Positions 1 to 9,650 of a stretch of DNA of 64,000 bases are shown here, in pieces. The notes beneath the pieces were generated by a model that did no database searches, was not told the origin of the DNA, and worked only from the letters and a program-made list of their open reading frames with translations. Every line of letters begins with the position of its first letter. Positions within the stretch are counted from its first letter, which is position 1. A program made the position numbers and the translations under genes. Source of the DNA: Marinicella rhabdoformis (GTDB taxonomy: Bacteria; Pseudomonadota; Gammaproteobacteria; Xanthomonadales; Marinicellaceae); assembly GCF_009671245.1 (NCBI RefSeq), contig NZ_VTFS01000004.1, forward strand, positions 124,001-188,000, given 5' to 3'.

Positions 1-3000
1 CAGATTGTCCCAGTAGCTTAATGATTGACCACCAATCACAATCATTTTCAATTCCCTTTGACAACAACTTTCAAAACACGCTTGCCGCTGGTGCATCATG
101 TGCACTCACTGTCAATGTTGTGGGTGTTGGAAACCAGTCTATCAAGTTAAAATCAAGTGATTTAACCACTACTGTCACTGGAAACTTTCAACCTTTGAAC
201 TCAGGCTTCGCTAAAGCAGTAATCGATGTTGTCGGACAAGAGTTACAGGTGTCCAAATCTTTTGTTAATGACCCCACTGTTCCAGGTAGCACAGTACAAG
301 TTGATTACCAATTGACCCTATTAAATCGAAACGACAGTGCTTCTGATATTAATTTTACCGATGATTTTGGTGCTTTGGTTGCAGGAACCCAGTTCAGTCA
401 AGTGGTCAACAATACCTGTTCTGCAAGCGTGACAGGTACAGGTTCTGGCATGTTGTCATTTTCATCAGGCTCTTTAGCAGCTGAACAAAGTTGTCAACTG
501 AGTATTCAGTTAACCACAAGCAGCGCCGCCATTTCAGGAACCTACCTCAGCACCAGCAGCAACATCAACTACCAAATCAATGGTCAAAATGCGTCATCCG
601 CCAGTGCCAGTGCCAACTGGGTTATTGAACCTTCACCACAACTTACCATGGCATTTTTAAGCAATCCTGTCATCGCTGGCAACAGTACCGACATTGAATA
701 CACCATCACCAATACATCATCCACATCTGCTGCTACTGATGTCACATTCTTACATCAGATTGTGCCTTTTCTACCCTTTCCTGCCAATGCCACCTTCCCT
801 GCCAATGACTTTTGTGGTGTTGGCTCATCAGCCAGTATGGCATTCATAGACACTGACCAACAAGGCATTCAAGTGTTAAATGGTCAACTCAATCCTGCAG
901 GCATGCCAGGCGACAGTTGTACCTTTGTTGTCACTGTTGATATACCTGCATTCATGCCGACAAACACCTATGACTCAGCAACTCAAAATATATCTGCAAC
1001 TGTTGGCGGCACCACGCGCGTAGGACTTCCAGCATCTGACCAATTACAAGTATTGAACGCACCCGCATTCAGACATAACTTTGTTGATGATCCTGTGATA
1101 CCCGGCGACTCAGTCACCCTAGAATATGAAATCATTTTACCTGCAGAAAGCCCAAGCGACGCCTCTGATTTGTCTTTTACCCATGATTTGGATGCCGTTT
1201 TGAGTGGTTTGACAGCCACAGGACTACCCATTAATGTGTGCGGTGGGTCCATTACAGGCACGAATTTATTAACATTTACAGGTGGCACTTTGCAAGCTGG
1301 TGACACATGTGTATTCGATGTCACTTTGCAAGTTCCAGCTGCTGCTACTTTAGGTACATACCCCAGCGCAACATCTGGCTTATCGGCGACTGTGTCAGGT
1401 ATTTCACTCAACGGTCCAGCTACCACCAATGAATTACAACTTTCAGCCATTGATTTTCAAATGAACATCATACCTGGGCAGGTTGTCGCCGCTGAACAAA
1501 ATGTCGCTATTGAATTCACCATTGACAACCTAGACCCCAACAATGATGCCTCTGCCATATTTTTCACAAACAACTTGACCAGTGTTATCGCGAATTGGGC
1601 AGGTGATGGCGTTATTCAAAATGATATTTGTGGCATGGGCTCTCAATTATCAGGGACAACATTTCTGATATTTACAGGTGGTACTTTATCCCCTTCGACA
1701 AGCTGTACTTTCAGCATCAACACCACCATACCTGTAGCAACTGCTTCTAATTTATACAACAACATCACAAGCAACTTATCTGCCACAATCAATGGCAGCG
1801 CATTGACTATTGACCCAGCCACAGATACCTTAGATGTGATTGACGGTTTGAGTTTCAGTCAACAGTTCATTGATGACCCTGTGGCTCCAGGCGGCACTGT
1901 AACGCTAGAGTTCACCATTCAGAATAATGCAATGGATGCGGTTAATGGCATCACATTCACAAATGATTTAGATGCCACATTGACTGGCATGGTTGCTACC
2001 GGACTGCCCATCAATGACGTTTGTGGAACAGGCGCACAATTGACCGGCACCAACCTGTTAACACTTACCGGTGGGAATTTGGCGGCTTCTGGTAATTGCA
2101 CATTCAACGTCACATTACAAACGCCCGCAAATGCCACACTGGGGAACCAACACATCAACACCACCAGTGCCATTTCAGGAACCTTAAATGGTGCTCCGGT
2201 ATCGGGACCTGCCAGCAGCGATGCATTGAGTGTGTTCAGTTTAGAATTAACCAAGTCTTTCCAAGGTTCTGTCTATGCAGGACAAATGGCCACTTTGGAT
2301 TTTCAGCTGTTTAACTTAAGCAACAACCCCAAACAGGGAATCAGTTTCAGTGATGATTTAAATGCCATGATTCCAGGCGCTGTGGCTGTGGGATTGCCCG
2401 TAAATGGAAGCTGTGGCAATTTATCTCAATTATCAGGTACAAATACCATTTTGTTTAATCAAGGTGAATTGCCAGCAGCTTCTGATTGTCAATTTTCTGT
2501 ACAAGTTCACATCCCCACGGCAACCCCTCCAGGAAATTATATAAACACCACAAGCATGCTCAACTCGTTTGGATTAGCAGACGGTGGAGAAGCAACAGCG
2601 ACCTTAAGGGTGAATTCAGCACCCGCATTCAGCATGCTTTGGACACCGGATGTGATCAATCTATCACAGGTCAGTCAGGCCTCGTTCACTATTGACAACA
2701 GTGCCAGCACATTGGCAGCATCGCAACTCTCTTTTACCAACAACCTGCCAGTCGGATTAACTGTTGCTACACCCAATAATGCCAGCTCCACATGTACTGG
2801 CGGAACACTGACTGCCGTATCAGGTACAACGACAATAAATTACACAGGTGGCAGCGTATCAGCATCAGGTAGCTGTATAGTTTCGGTCGATGTCGCTCCA
2901 CAAAACAGTGGTCAATTCATCAATACATCTGGAGATTTAACTTCAATAGCCGGTAACTCAGGGCCAGCTTCTGATACATTAACTGTTGAAGGCGCGCCAG

Positions 3001-4232
3001 CATTCAGCAAAGCATTCAATCCGACCACTGCAATTCTGAACGAAGTGGTTAATTTGACATTCACCATAGATAATAGTGCCAACAGTTTGGCCACAACCAA
3101 TCTTGATTTTACTGACAACTTCCCTGCAGGAATGACCGTTGCTACACCACCCAATGCAAACACAACTTGTACAGGTGGAACACTGACAGCCACGTCAGGA
3201 TCTGCTTCAGCTCAATATTCTGGTGGTTCAATAGCTGCCAATTCAAGTTGTACTGTTTCGATTGATGTCTCCAGTGCCACAATGGGATTGAATCAAAATG
3301 TCAGTGGCAACCTGACCTCCTCTGGTGGTAACAGTGGCGTCGCATCAGCTGACCTTACGATTTCTGGTTTACCCGTATTCTCACAATCATTTGCAGAATC
3401 TGCACTGTTTGTTGGACAAGAAACCACGTTGACATTTGACATTGATAACAGCGCCACCCCAAGCAGCTTTACGGGGTTGTCATTCACCAACAACTTACCA
3501 GCGGGCATTACAGTCGCCACACCTAACAATTTATCAAACAGTTGTGGTGGCACAGTGAATACCAATGGCAGCAGCATTGATTTATCCAATGGTACGGTCA
3601 ATGGCAACAACAGTTGTGAAATTTCTGTATCAATCACTGCACAAACTGCTGGCCAGTATAATAATATCACCAGTACTTTAGTAACTGATTTTGGCACTGT
3701 TGCTGCAGCCAATGCGAATGTTGATGTGTTCGATTTACCCGCTATTAACAAGTCATTTGACTCTGCCCAAGCAGTAGAAGGGTCAATAATTCAAGTGATG
3801 TTTACAATCAACAACCCCAGCAACATGCCACTGACAGCGGCAACATTCAGTGATGATTTAGGTGCGTTTATCAGTGGTGCAACGGCATTGGGCTTACCAC
3901 AATCAAACGTGTGTGGTGCGAGCTCATCAGTGACTGGAACCAGCGTTATCCTAGCGACTGATCTTGAAATTCCAGCACAAGGACAATGTCAGATTACAGT
4001 AGATGTACAGTTGCCTTCATCAGTAACAGGTGCTTTCACTAACACCACCTCTGCTTTTGACTTCAGCTCAAATGGTCAAAATTTCTCAGGACCTGCAAAC
4101 TCCGCAGGTTCAGCACCGATTACCATTATTCAAGGCGGACCACCTGCCATGGTACCTGTTAATCAGTGGTATTTGATGTTGACGTTGGTCTTGTTGACTC
4201 TGCTAGTTGCGCGCAGGAAAAAGATTCATTAA
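1..4232 (+). CDS. DUF7933/DUF11-type repeat surface protein, 5' end outside window
   Basis: The frame is open to the first base, so the ATG at 21 is probably internal and the gene is truncated by the window. The visible 1403+ residues are about ten Ig-like repeats of roughly 115-130 residues. Each repeat begins with a motif like SFxxDPVxPG, followed by LEFTIxN, then FTNDLxAxLxG, a paired-cysteine segment (CGxxxxxTG...L..G.L.A.xxC.F.V) and a TSxLS ending. Repeats of this kind form extracellular stalks and adhesin-like proteins. The C-terminus (about residues 1376-1403) has a short polar VPVNQW lead, one hydrophobic helix and an ARRKK tail. That is the layout of IPTL/PEP-CTERM-type sorting signals, although the core motif is not canonical. 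Secretion and surface anchoring are inferred; no ligand can be named. Confidence 0.8.
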   Translation, partial: DCPSSLMIDHQSQSFSIPFDNNFQNTLAAGASCALTVNVVGVGNQSIKLKSSDLTTTVTGNFQPLNSGFAKAVIDVVGQELQVSKSFVNDPTVPGSTVQVDYQLTLLNRNDSASDINFTDDFGALVAGTQFSQVVNNTCSASVTGTGSGMLSFSSGSLAAEQSCQLSIQLTTSSAAISGTYLSTSSNINYQINGQNASSASASANWVIEPSPQLTMAFLSNPVIAGNSTDIEYTITNTSSTSAATDVTFLHQIVPFLPFPANATFPANDFCGVGSSASMAFIDTDQQGIQVLNGQLNPAGMPGDSCTFVVTVDIPAFMPTNTYDSATQNISATVGGTTRVGLPASDQLQVLNAPAFRHNFVDDPVIPGDSVTLEYEIILPAESPSDASDLSFTHDLDAVLSGLTATGLPINVCGGSITGTNLLTFTGGTLQAGDTCVFDVTLQVPAAATLGTYPSATSGLSATVSGISLNGPATTNELQLSAIDFQMNIIPGQVVAAEQNVAIEFTIDNLDPNNDASAIFFTNNLTSVIANWAGDGVIQNDICGMGSQLSGTTFLIFTGGTLSPSTSCTFSINTTIPVATASNLYNNITSNLSATINGSALTIDPATDTLDVIDGLSFSQQFIDDPVAPGGTVTLEFTIQNNAMDAVNGITFTNDLDATLTGMVATGLPINDVCGTGAQLTGTNLLTLTGGNLAASGNCTFNVTLQTPANATLGNQHINTTSAISGTLNGAPVSGPASSDALSVFSLELTKSFQGSVYAGQMATLDFQLFNLSNNPKQGISFSDDLNAMIPGAVAVGLPVNGSCGNLSQLSGTNTILFNQGELPAASDCQFSVQVHIPTATPPGNYINTTSMLNSFGLADGGEATATLRVNSAPAFSMLWTPDVINLSQVSQASFTIDNSASTLAASQLSFTNNLPVGLTVATPNNASSTCTGGTLTAVSGTTTINYTGGSVSASGSCIVSVDVAPQNSGQFINTSGDLTSIAGNSGPASDTLTVEGAPAFSKAFNPTTAILNEVVNLTFTIDNSANSLATTNLDFTDNFPAGMTVATPPNANTTCTGGTLTATSGSASAQYSGGSIAANSSCTVSIDVSSATMGLNQNVSGNLTSSGGNSGVASADLTISGLPVFSQSFAESALFVGQETTLTFDIDNSATPSSFTGLSFTNNLPAGITVATPNNLSNSCGGTVNTNGSSIDLSNGTVNGNNSCEISVSITAQTAGQYNNITSTLVTDFGTVAAANANVDVFDLPAINKSFDSAQAVEGSIIQVMFTINNPSNMPLTAATFSDDLGAFISGATALGLPQSNVCGASSSVTGTSVILATDLEIPAQGQCQITVDVQLPSSVTGAFTNTTSAFDFSSNGQNFSGPANSAGSAPITIIQGGPPAMVPVNQWYLMLTLVLLTLLVARRKKIH

Positions 4233-4245
4233 ACACAGACAATCA

Positions 4246-4275
4246 AAGCCTTAAAGTCGGATTACTTTAAGGCTT
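4246..4275. terminator. Bidirectional hairpin between surface protein gene and ttcA
   Basis: A perfect 12-bp inverted repeat (AAGCCTTAAAGT / ACTTTAAGGCTT) with a 6-nt loop lies between two convergent genes and includes the ttcA stop codon. It can serve both strands. Confidence 0.75.
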
Positions 4276-5076
4276 GACCACTTTTAATGATGGGTTTGAA
4301 CTCAAAGATTTAAAGTCAAACAGCTCAGGGTCACACATGTGTGAGGGTGCGATGTTACCCATGGCTTTGGCGATGTTATCGACTCGACCTGGTTGTATGC
4401 GTTCCCAATCACGCAGCATCATTTTGATGGCTTGGCGTTGCAGGTTTTCCTGCGAACCACACAAATTACAAGGGATGATGGGAAATGCCATGGCTTGTGC
4501 ATACACTTCTATGTCACTTTCTTTACAATATGCCAAAGGCCTGATGACCACATTTTGACCGTCATCACTGCGTAATTTAGGCGGCATTGACTGTAGTTTT
4601 GAGCCAAAAAACATGTTCAGGAACATGGTTTCTACCATGTCATCTCGGTGATGGCCCAAAGCAATTTTGTCAATATTGAGTTCATTGGCTACGCGGTACA
4701 AAATACCTCGGCGTAAACGTGAACACAAACCGCAGGTGGTTTTACCCGCTTCAATCTTATCAGTAACTATAGAATAGGTGTCTTCTTCAATGACATGAAA
4801 TTCAACGCCTTGTCCAGCTAAGTACTCTGGTAATACATGTTCTGGAAAACCGGGTTGTTTTTGATCCAAGTTAACCGCAATCAGCTCAAATGCAAACGGT
4901 GCTTTCTTTTGAATTTCTTGAAGTATCGACAACATGGCATAAGAATCTTTGCCTCCCGACAAACAAACCATGATGCGATCACCTGGCTCAATCAACCCAA
5001 AATCAGCCGAAGCTTTGGTCACTTGACTGCGCAATTTGCGCTGAATTTTGCTGAAAGCATGAGAAGCTGTGTCCAT
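4267..5076 (-). CDS. ttcA: tRNA 2-thiocytidine(32) synthetase TtcA
   Basis: A cytoplasmic PP-loop ATPase that thiolates C32 of certain tRNAs using an Fe-S cluster. The PP-loop SGGKDS is at residues 40-45. The CGLC pair is at C115/C118, and the CNLC motif is at C203/C206. The GHHRDD segment near 141-146 is typical of the TtcA/TtuA group. At 269 aa the length is slightly under the E. coli protein but the domain is complete. The gene is convergent with the upstream surface protein gene and monocistronic in appearance. Family assignment is firm. Confidence 0.96.
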   Translation of the reverse strand: MDTASHAFSKIQRKLRSQVTKASADFGLIEPGDRIMVCLSGGKDSYAMLSILQEIQKKAPFAFELIAVNLDQKQPGFPEHVLPEYLAGQGVEFHVIEEDTYSIVTDKIEAGKTTCGLCSRLRRGILYRVANELNIDKIALGHHRDDMVETMFLNMFFGSKLQSMPPKLRSDDGQNVVIRPLAYCKESDIEVYAQAMAFPIIPCNLCGSQENLQRQAIKMMLRDWERIQPGRVDNIAKAMGNIAPSHMCDPELFDFKSLSSNPSLKVVKP

Positions 5077-5152
5077 TTTTAGGTTTGTACAGTTGGAAAA
5101 GGCTGAACCTTAGGCTAAACTTAATGAATAATCAATATTTACCCTAATATTC

Positions 5153-5356
5153 ATGAGCCTAACACAATCAGAAATCCGTCATTTCATACATGACCTCAAA
5201 GAAGAACACCGTGAATTGGACGAAATCATTGATGTTTTGATTGACTCTGGCCGCATCGATGAAATCAAAATCAAACGACTCAAAAAGCGTAAACTTAAAA
5301 TCAAAGACATGTTAAATGTCTATGAAAACATGTTAATCCCTGACTTAGATGCCTGA
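5153..5356 (+). CDS. YdcH-like DUF465 small protein
   Basis: This 67-residue, highly charged helical protein carries the DUF465 pattern HDLKEEHRELDEIIDVL followed by a short turn and IKRLKKRKLKIKDML. That predicts a two-helix coiled-coil hairpin. YdcH-type proteins are widespread in proteobacteria but their role is unknown. The gene is divergent from ttcA. No clear Shine-Dalgarno sequence precedes the ATG. It is followed by about 105 bp of intergenic DNA before the next gene. Confidence 0.8.
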   Translation: MSLTQSEIRHFIHDLKEEHRELDEIIDVLIDSGRIDEIKIKRLKKRKLKIKDMLNVYENMLIPDLDA

Positions 5357-5461
5357 CGGGTATGCGTCTTTTTAATTTTTATCCTGACACTCCAAACATG
5401 GTATCTTGAACTTTTACACAAAACCCTCATCTAATACAAACACTCACCCACCCTACTGACA

Positions 5462-6316
5462 ATGAACAAAAAATCCTTGATTACTTTTATACTAATATCC
5501 TTTTGTGCTATTGCGACCAGCAATGAACTTCCGGTTAATCCAGACAACTTAGTTTTTGGACGTTATGTAGAAAATGACTCACAACATGCCCTACAGATGC
5601 CCATTGTCCGCTACCAAGACCAACAAGGCAGGTCTGTTGATCTTGTGGCTGCGGTTCATGTAGGCGATGCCGCTTATTATGCAACCCTGAATGAAAAATT
5701 CAAAAATTACGATGCCGTGTTATTTGAAGCCGTTATGCCTGAAAATGCACGCATACAAAAGAATACAAAAATGAGCGAACAAGGCCCCATCACCATGCTA
5801 CAGCATGGCATGAAGAACGTTTTGGATTTAACCTATCAAATGGATCAAGTAGACTATTCCGCCAAAAACTTTGTTCATGCCGACATGACACCTCAAGAAA
5901 TGAGTAAAAGCATGGCTGACAAAGGCGAGTCCATCATAACCATGATGATCAAACTTTGGCGCGCAGGCGTGGTTCAACAACTCAAAGGTGGCAGCATGAG
6001 CAACACCGAAATGATGATGGCTTTGATGTCTGGTGACGCATCGCATCAGTTGAAAATTTTGATGGCCAAAGAAATGATAAACATGGATGAAACACTGGGC
6101 ATGCTCGAAGGCAGCGAAGGTTCAACCTTGATAACGGAACGCAATAAAAAAGCATTCAAAGTGTTGCGCAGAGAAATGCTCAGCACCAAAAACAAACGCT
6201 TGGCTGTATTTTATGGTGCTGGACACTTGAAAGACATGAGCCAAAGGTTAATCAATGACTTTGAAATGAAACCCGTTTCAATTGAATGGATTGATGCTTG
6301 GGACTTAAAAAAATAA
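5462..6316 (+). CDS. Secreted TraB/PrgY/TIKI-like protein
   Basis: A 284-aa protein with an N-terminal signal peptide (about residues 1-20). The mature part follows the TraB/GumN/TIKI layout. An early AAVHVGD motif carries H66, and a VLFEAV strand places an acidic residue at E89. A helical middle follows, and a late YGAGHLKDM motif has H255. TIKI relatives are metal-dependent proteases and several bacterial members are periplasmic. Activity for this protein is not shown by sequence alone. It stands alone and ends at a strong bidirectional hairpin. Confidence 0.65.
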   Translation: MNKKSLITFILISFCAIATSNELPVNPDNLVFGRYVENDSQHALQMPIVRYQDQQGRSVDLVAAVHVGDAAYYATLNEKFKNYDAVLFEAVMPENARIQKNTKMSEQGPITMLQHGMKNVLDLTYQMDQVDYSAKNFVHADMTPQEMSKSMADKGESIITMMIKLWRAGVVQQLKGGSMSNTEMMMALMSGDASHQLKILMAKEMINMDETLGMLEGSEGSTLITERNKKAFKVLRREMLSTKNKRLAVFYGAGHLKDMSQRLINDFEMKPVSIEWIDAWDLKK

Positions 6317-6324
6317 TTAAAAAA

Positions 6325-6351
6325 AGGTGGTTTGAACATGACAAACCACCT
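6325..6351. terminator. Bidirectional terminator
   Basis: A 10-bp perfect stem AGGTGGTTTG / CAAACCACCT has a 7-nt loop and lies between convergent genes. A run of A's on the left serves as the U-tract for minus-strand transcripts. A short T-rich stretch follows on the plus strand. Confidence 0.8.
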
Positions 6352-6359
6352 GATTTTCC

Positions 6360-7667
6360 TCAATCGTCAAAACCAGCCTTAAATATCACATCAAAAGAAT
6401 CGTCATAAATGGGTGTTAAATTAGGACCATTCACCACACCTAGCTCTGTATAGTCACTATAACCTGGGAAAATATGTCCTAAATAACGGTTACCCATGCG
6501 TTTCATAATGATTTCACTGACCACATCACGGTAATCTACCGTCACATCCACATCATCCCCTTCAAACAACTCACTGGCATCTAAGCCAGGGAATTGACCA
6601 TGGAACCCAGGCACCACTTCATCACCAATGATAAACATAGGATTCCCATAACCGTGGTCCGTACTGTTATCAGAGTTTTGATACGCTCTGCGGCCAAATT
6701 CTGATTGAACAACTACCGTAAATTGCCCTTCGTGAGAGGCTGTCAAATCTTGATAAAAAGCATACAAGGCGCTCGACAAGTCACCTGCCAAACCGTTAAA
6801 CACACTGGTTTGGTTATTGTGCGTATCCCAACCGCCCGTGGGCACATAAGCCACCTCTAAATCCACATTCGCTTTGTACAGCTGCGCCACTGTTTGTAGT
6901 TGCTCACCAATAAAACTGTTAGGATATGACGCCCCATTTCCAGGCGTGTAGCTGTCCCAGTCAATACTTTGTATAATCGAAGAGGCATTTAATGTTTGGT
7001 ATGCACTCATCCTTTCAAGAGAATTCACTTGGCTGTTAATTTCAGTCAACGTCGCCTGAACTTCGTCCTCCCAGCTGTAATGACCTGCCTGTAATGCAAA
7101 ATCTTGAGGATTAGCCAAAACCAAAGAAGCCGCATCACCCAGCACCGCATCAGAGTTACTGTAACTGGGCACCAATGACGGTAAAATGGCATTACTTGGC
7201 GTACTGATGGATGATTGAAAATAACGGGTTAACCAGCCTGAACTGGCACCAGAGGCACCAGCCACCCCAAGCTCTAAATAGCGCGTGGCCTCAAAGTGAC
7301 TTCGATTTGATTCTATTAAACCAGTGGCATGTACAATCGCCATTTTGTCATTATTAAATAATTGAGCCAGTCCTGATGCTTGTGGGTGCATACCAAATGC
7401 CGAAGTACCATTCAGTGGCAATGATGTATTACTGGGAATATATAAGCTGGGTCGCAAGTTTGCATAATGACTGTAATCCGCTCCAGAACGAGGAGGTACC
7501 ATATGTAATCCATCCATACCGCCATTCAAAAACACATAAACCAACAAGTCTTTGCCAGTGCCACCTTTATTCATGCCTTTAGCAAAGCCAAGTTGCAAAC
7601 CACCCATGCCAGCCAAGGTCAGCATACCTGAGCCCTTGATAAAATTTCTTCTGTTCATTTTTTTCAT
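6360..7667 (-). CDS. Tat-exported DUF1501 protein
   Basis: A DUF1501 (sulfatase/alkaline-phosphatase-like fold) protein of 435 aa. I chose the start at 7667 because AAGGAG sits 7 nt upstream and the next in-frame start would overlap the preceding gene. It also puts NRRNFIKGSG at the N-terminus, which is a twin-arginine signal. Family motifs include VFLNGGMDGLHMVPP, HPQASGL, GWDTHNNQ and EFGRR. The C-terminus ends in IFKAGFDD, a tag echoed in the cupredoxin at 9651. DUF1501 genes usually pair with DUF1800 genes, as here. The biochemical role of the pair is unknown. Confidence 0.88.
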   Translation of the reverse strand: MKKMNRRNFIKGSGMLTLAGMGGLQLGFAKGMNKGGTGKDLLVYVFLNGGMDGLHMVPPRSGADYSHYANLRPSLYIPSNTSLPLNGTSAFGMHPQASGLAQLFNNDKMAIVHATGLIESNRSHFEATRYLELGVAGASGASSGWLTRYFQSSISTPSNAILPSLVPSYSNSDAVLGDAASLVLANPQDFALQAGHYSWEDEVQATLTEINSQVNSLERMSAYQTLNASSIIQSIDWDSYTPGNGASYPNSFIGEQLQTVAQLYKANVDLEVAYVPTGGWDTHNNQTSVFNGLAGDLSSALYAFYQDLTASHEGQFTVVVQSEFGRRAYQNSDNSTDHGYGNPMFIIGDEVVPGFHGQFPGLDASELFEGDDVDVTVDYRDVVSEIIMKRMGNRYLGHIFPGYSDYTELGVVNGPNLTPIYDDSFDVIFKAGFDD

Positions 7668-7678
7668 CTCATCACTCC

Positions 7679-9469
7679 TTATCGATAGCTGAATTCTGCT
7701 GTCATACAAATCATTGAAACCAAAGCCATCAATCGTTCAAGGTTAAACTCAGGCCAACTGTTTTCGCTCAAATCTATTGGCTCATTACGTCCAATCGGGT
7801 TGCCGTCATTCAAGTGCTGTAAAGACATAAATTGTGCCAGCTTATCTCGTGAGTGGGAATCAGGTGAAACGCCACACAGCCGTTCATACCAATAATCAAC
7901 CAAGTTGTTGGCAGTGATGTCATTGCTGTTGGGAAAAGCAGCCTCAGTTTGCTCTAAAATGTTGTTGTACGGTATATTGCCATTGTCATCATCTCGGTCT
8001 TGACAAAACCACTGGATATAACGCCATGTCATCATTTGAGCAGAAGAGCCCAACCAGTGAGATTTCGTATCTGGATAACCATTTGGAGATGACCAGCTGA
8101 ACGGATAACCACCTGACTCATCAAAAATCCAACGGTGGGTGTTAGAAGTACTTTCGGTTGGATTGAAAGTGAAATTAAATCCTATTTGACGCATCACAGA
8201 AACCGATTTTTCAAAGGGTCTTTTTATTTTCTCTCCCCATGTACTTAAAAATTCAGGTGATTTTAAAAGCACGTCCATGGCTTGTTTAATCTGATCATCT
8301 GCATTCCAATTTTGCTGCAAAACATCTGCCACTTGAGCGACCACATTTTGGGGCGGACTGTCTGAAATGAACCGGCGACAGAGTTTGGTTGCTAAGAATT
8401 TTGCTGTTCCAGGATGCGCAGCCAGCATTTTTAATATTGCACGCACATCACCTAATGGGAATGCCGCGTCAAATTCATAGTATTCACCCAAAACCCGAGA
8501 TATGCCATCATAATGCCAATCTTCGCGAAATTTAAAATTCCCAGTAGGTGCATGACCATCATCGTCATCTGACCAATGCGCACCATCATAAGACCAGCCA
8601 GTTAAAGCCCGAGCCAGATAATAAACATCCCTTTCTACATATCCCATTTTTTGACCATTGCCATCTTCTGGCACATCTGCCGGATCCATATGGCCATAAT
8701 AATTTTCAGCACCTAATGTATGTAATTCCATTAACTCTCGAGCAAAATTTTCATTCGGCTCTGTAACATTATTCAAAGCATTACCGAGGTACATCATCAT
8801 ACAAGTAGAGCGAGTCATCGCATACAACATGTCATGAAAGTTTCCTAAGGCATTGGCACGAATAACATCCCTGTCATACTCAACAAACATACCTTGGATG
8901 CTGTCGCCGTATTGATACACACTGAAATGGTTATGCCAAAAGTCAGTCATGGTTTCAAATAGCTGTCGTTTTGAATGAACGCTGCGTATAAACGTTGCAG
9001 CCACCGTTTCTCTACCCGGCCTGATGTGGTCCTCCCAATCAATTGGATTTCCATCAGGTCTTCTGACATGCTGTTGATACAATTGCTTCCTGGTTTTGTT
9101 TAAAGTTGTGAAGCCGTTACTTCCTTGAAGCAATGAATCGGCATAACTGTCATCTATATTTTCATAATTCAACTGTTCATCAATATAAGACAATACTTTG
9201 GCTTCATTATTAGCACCAGGTAAAGATTGAATGTGAGACGCATCCTCTGGTGATGGGCCAAAAGCCATTTTACTCAAAACCAAATGTATCAAATCAGGTG
9301 AAGCGGCAGCGCCCTGAAAGTTTGGATATGTGCTGTTGGCTTTCAATGAAGCTTGACGTTTTTGCCTTAATGTCAATTGACTTTTTTTGAATTTATTTTT
9401 ATTGAGTTGCGACAAAATTCGCTCAGACCGCTCCGCTCTTGGGATATATTTTTCTTTGAAAATGCCCAT
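7679..9469 (-). CDS. DUF1800 family protein
   Basis: A 596-aa DUF1800 protein. Recognisable segments are HLVLSKMAFGPSPED near the start, the central FWHNHFSVY, ARELMELHTLG, YYLARALTGW, and the later HPGTAKFLATKLCRRF. It has no obvious signal peptide; the first 50 residues are basic and polar. Its stop codon lies 11 bp before the DUF1501 start, so the two are almost certainly one transcript with DUF1800 first. The function of this common pair is not established. The 181-bp gap upstream holds the divergent promoter region shared with the cupredoxin gene. Confidence 0.88.
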   Translation of the reverse strand: MGIFKEKYIPRAERSERILSQLNKNKFKKSQLTLRQKRQASLKANSTYPNFQGAAASPDLIHLVLSKMAFGPSPEDASHIQSLPGANNEAKVLSYIDEQLNYENIDDSYADSLLQGSNGFTTLNKTRKQLYQQHVRRPDGNPIDWEDHIRPGRETVAATFIRSVHSKRQLFETMTDFWHNHFSVYQYGDSIQGMFVEYDRDVIRANALGNFHDMLYAMTRSTCMMMYLGNALNNVTEPNENFARELMELHTLGAENYYGHMDPADVPEDGNGQKMGYVERDVYYLARALTGWSYDGAHWSDDDDGHAPTGNFKFREDWHYDGISRVLGEYYEFDAAFPLGDVRAILKMLAAHPGTAKFLATKLCRRFISDSPPQNVVAQVADVLQQNWNADDQIKQAMDVLLKSPEFLSTWGEKIKRPFEKSVSVMRQIGFNFTFNPTESTSNTHRWIFDESGGYPFSWSSPNGYPDTKSHWLGSSAQMMTWRYIQWFCQDRDDDNGNIPYNNILEQTEAAFPNSNDITANNLVDYWYERLCGVSPDSHSRDKLAQFMSLQHLNDGNPIGRNEPIDLSENSWPEFNLERLMALVSMICMTAEFSYR

Positions 9470-9650
9470 AAATTTACCTTCAATTATTATGATTGTTGTT
9501 TAATATTTTAAAGCGTCAGGACTTTTGGAGTGGGAATTGCTTCACATAATTTACTGTGATTCAGTCTGATTTAATTTTTATTTCTAATTTTTTAACGATT
9601 TTATTGACCTAATAAGTCAAAATACTCAATTCATTACCGTTTTTTATAGC

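Noticed and set aside
983-3751. Long antisense reading frames in the surface-protein gene
   Set aside because: They follow the repeat periodicity of the sense gene, show no protein-family features and have no ribosome sites.
7668-7709. Upstream start for the DUF1501 protein
   Set aside because: It would put 14 residues ahead of the Tat signal. AAGGAG points to the ATG at 7667.
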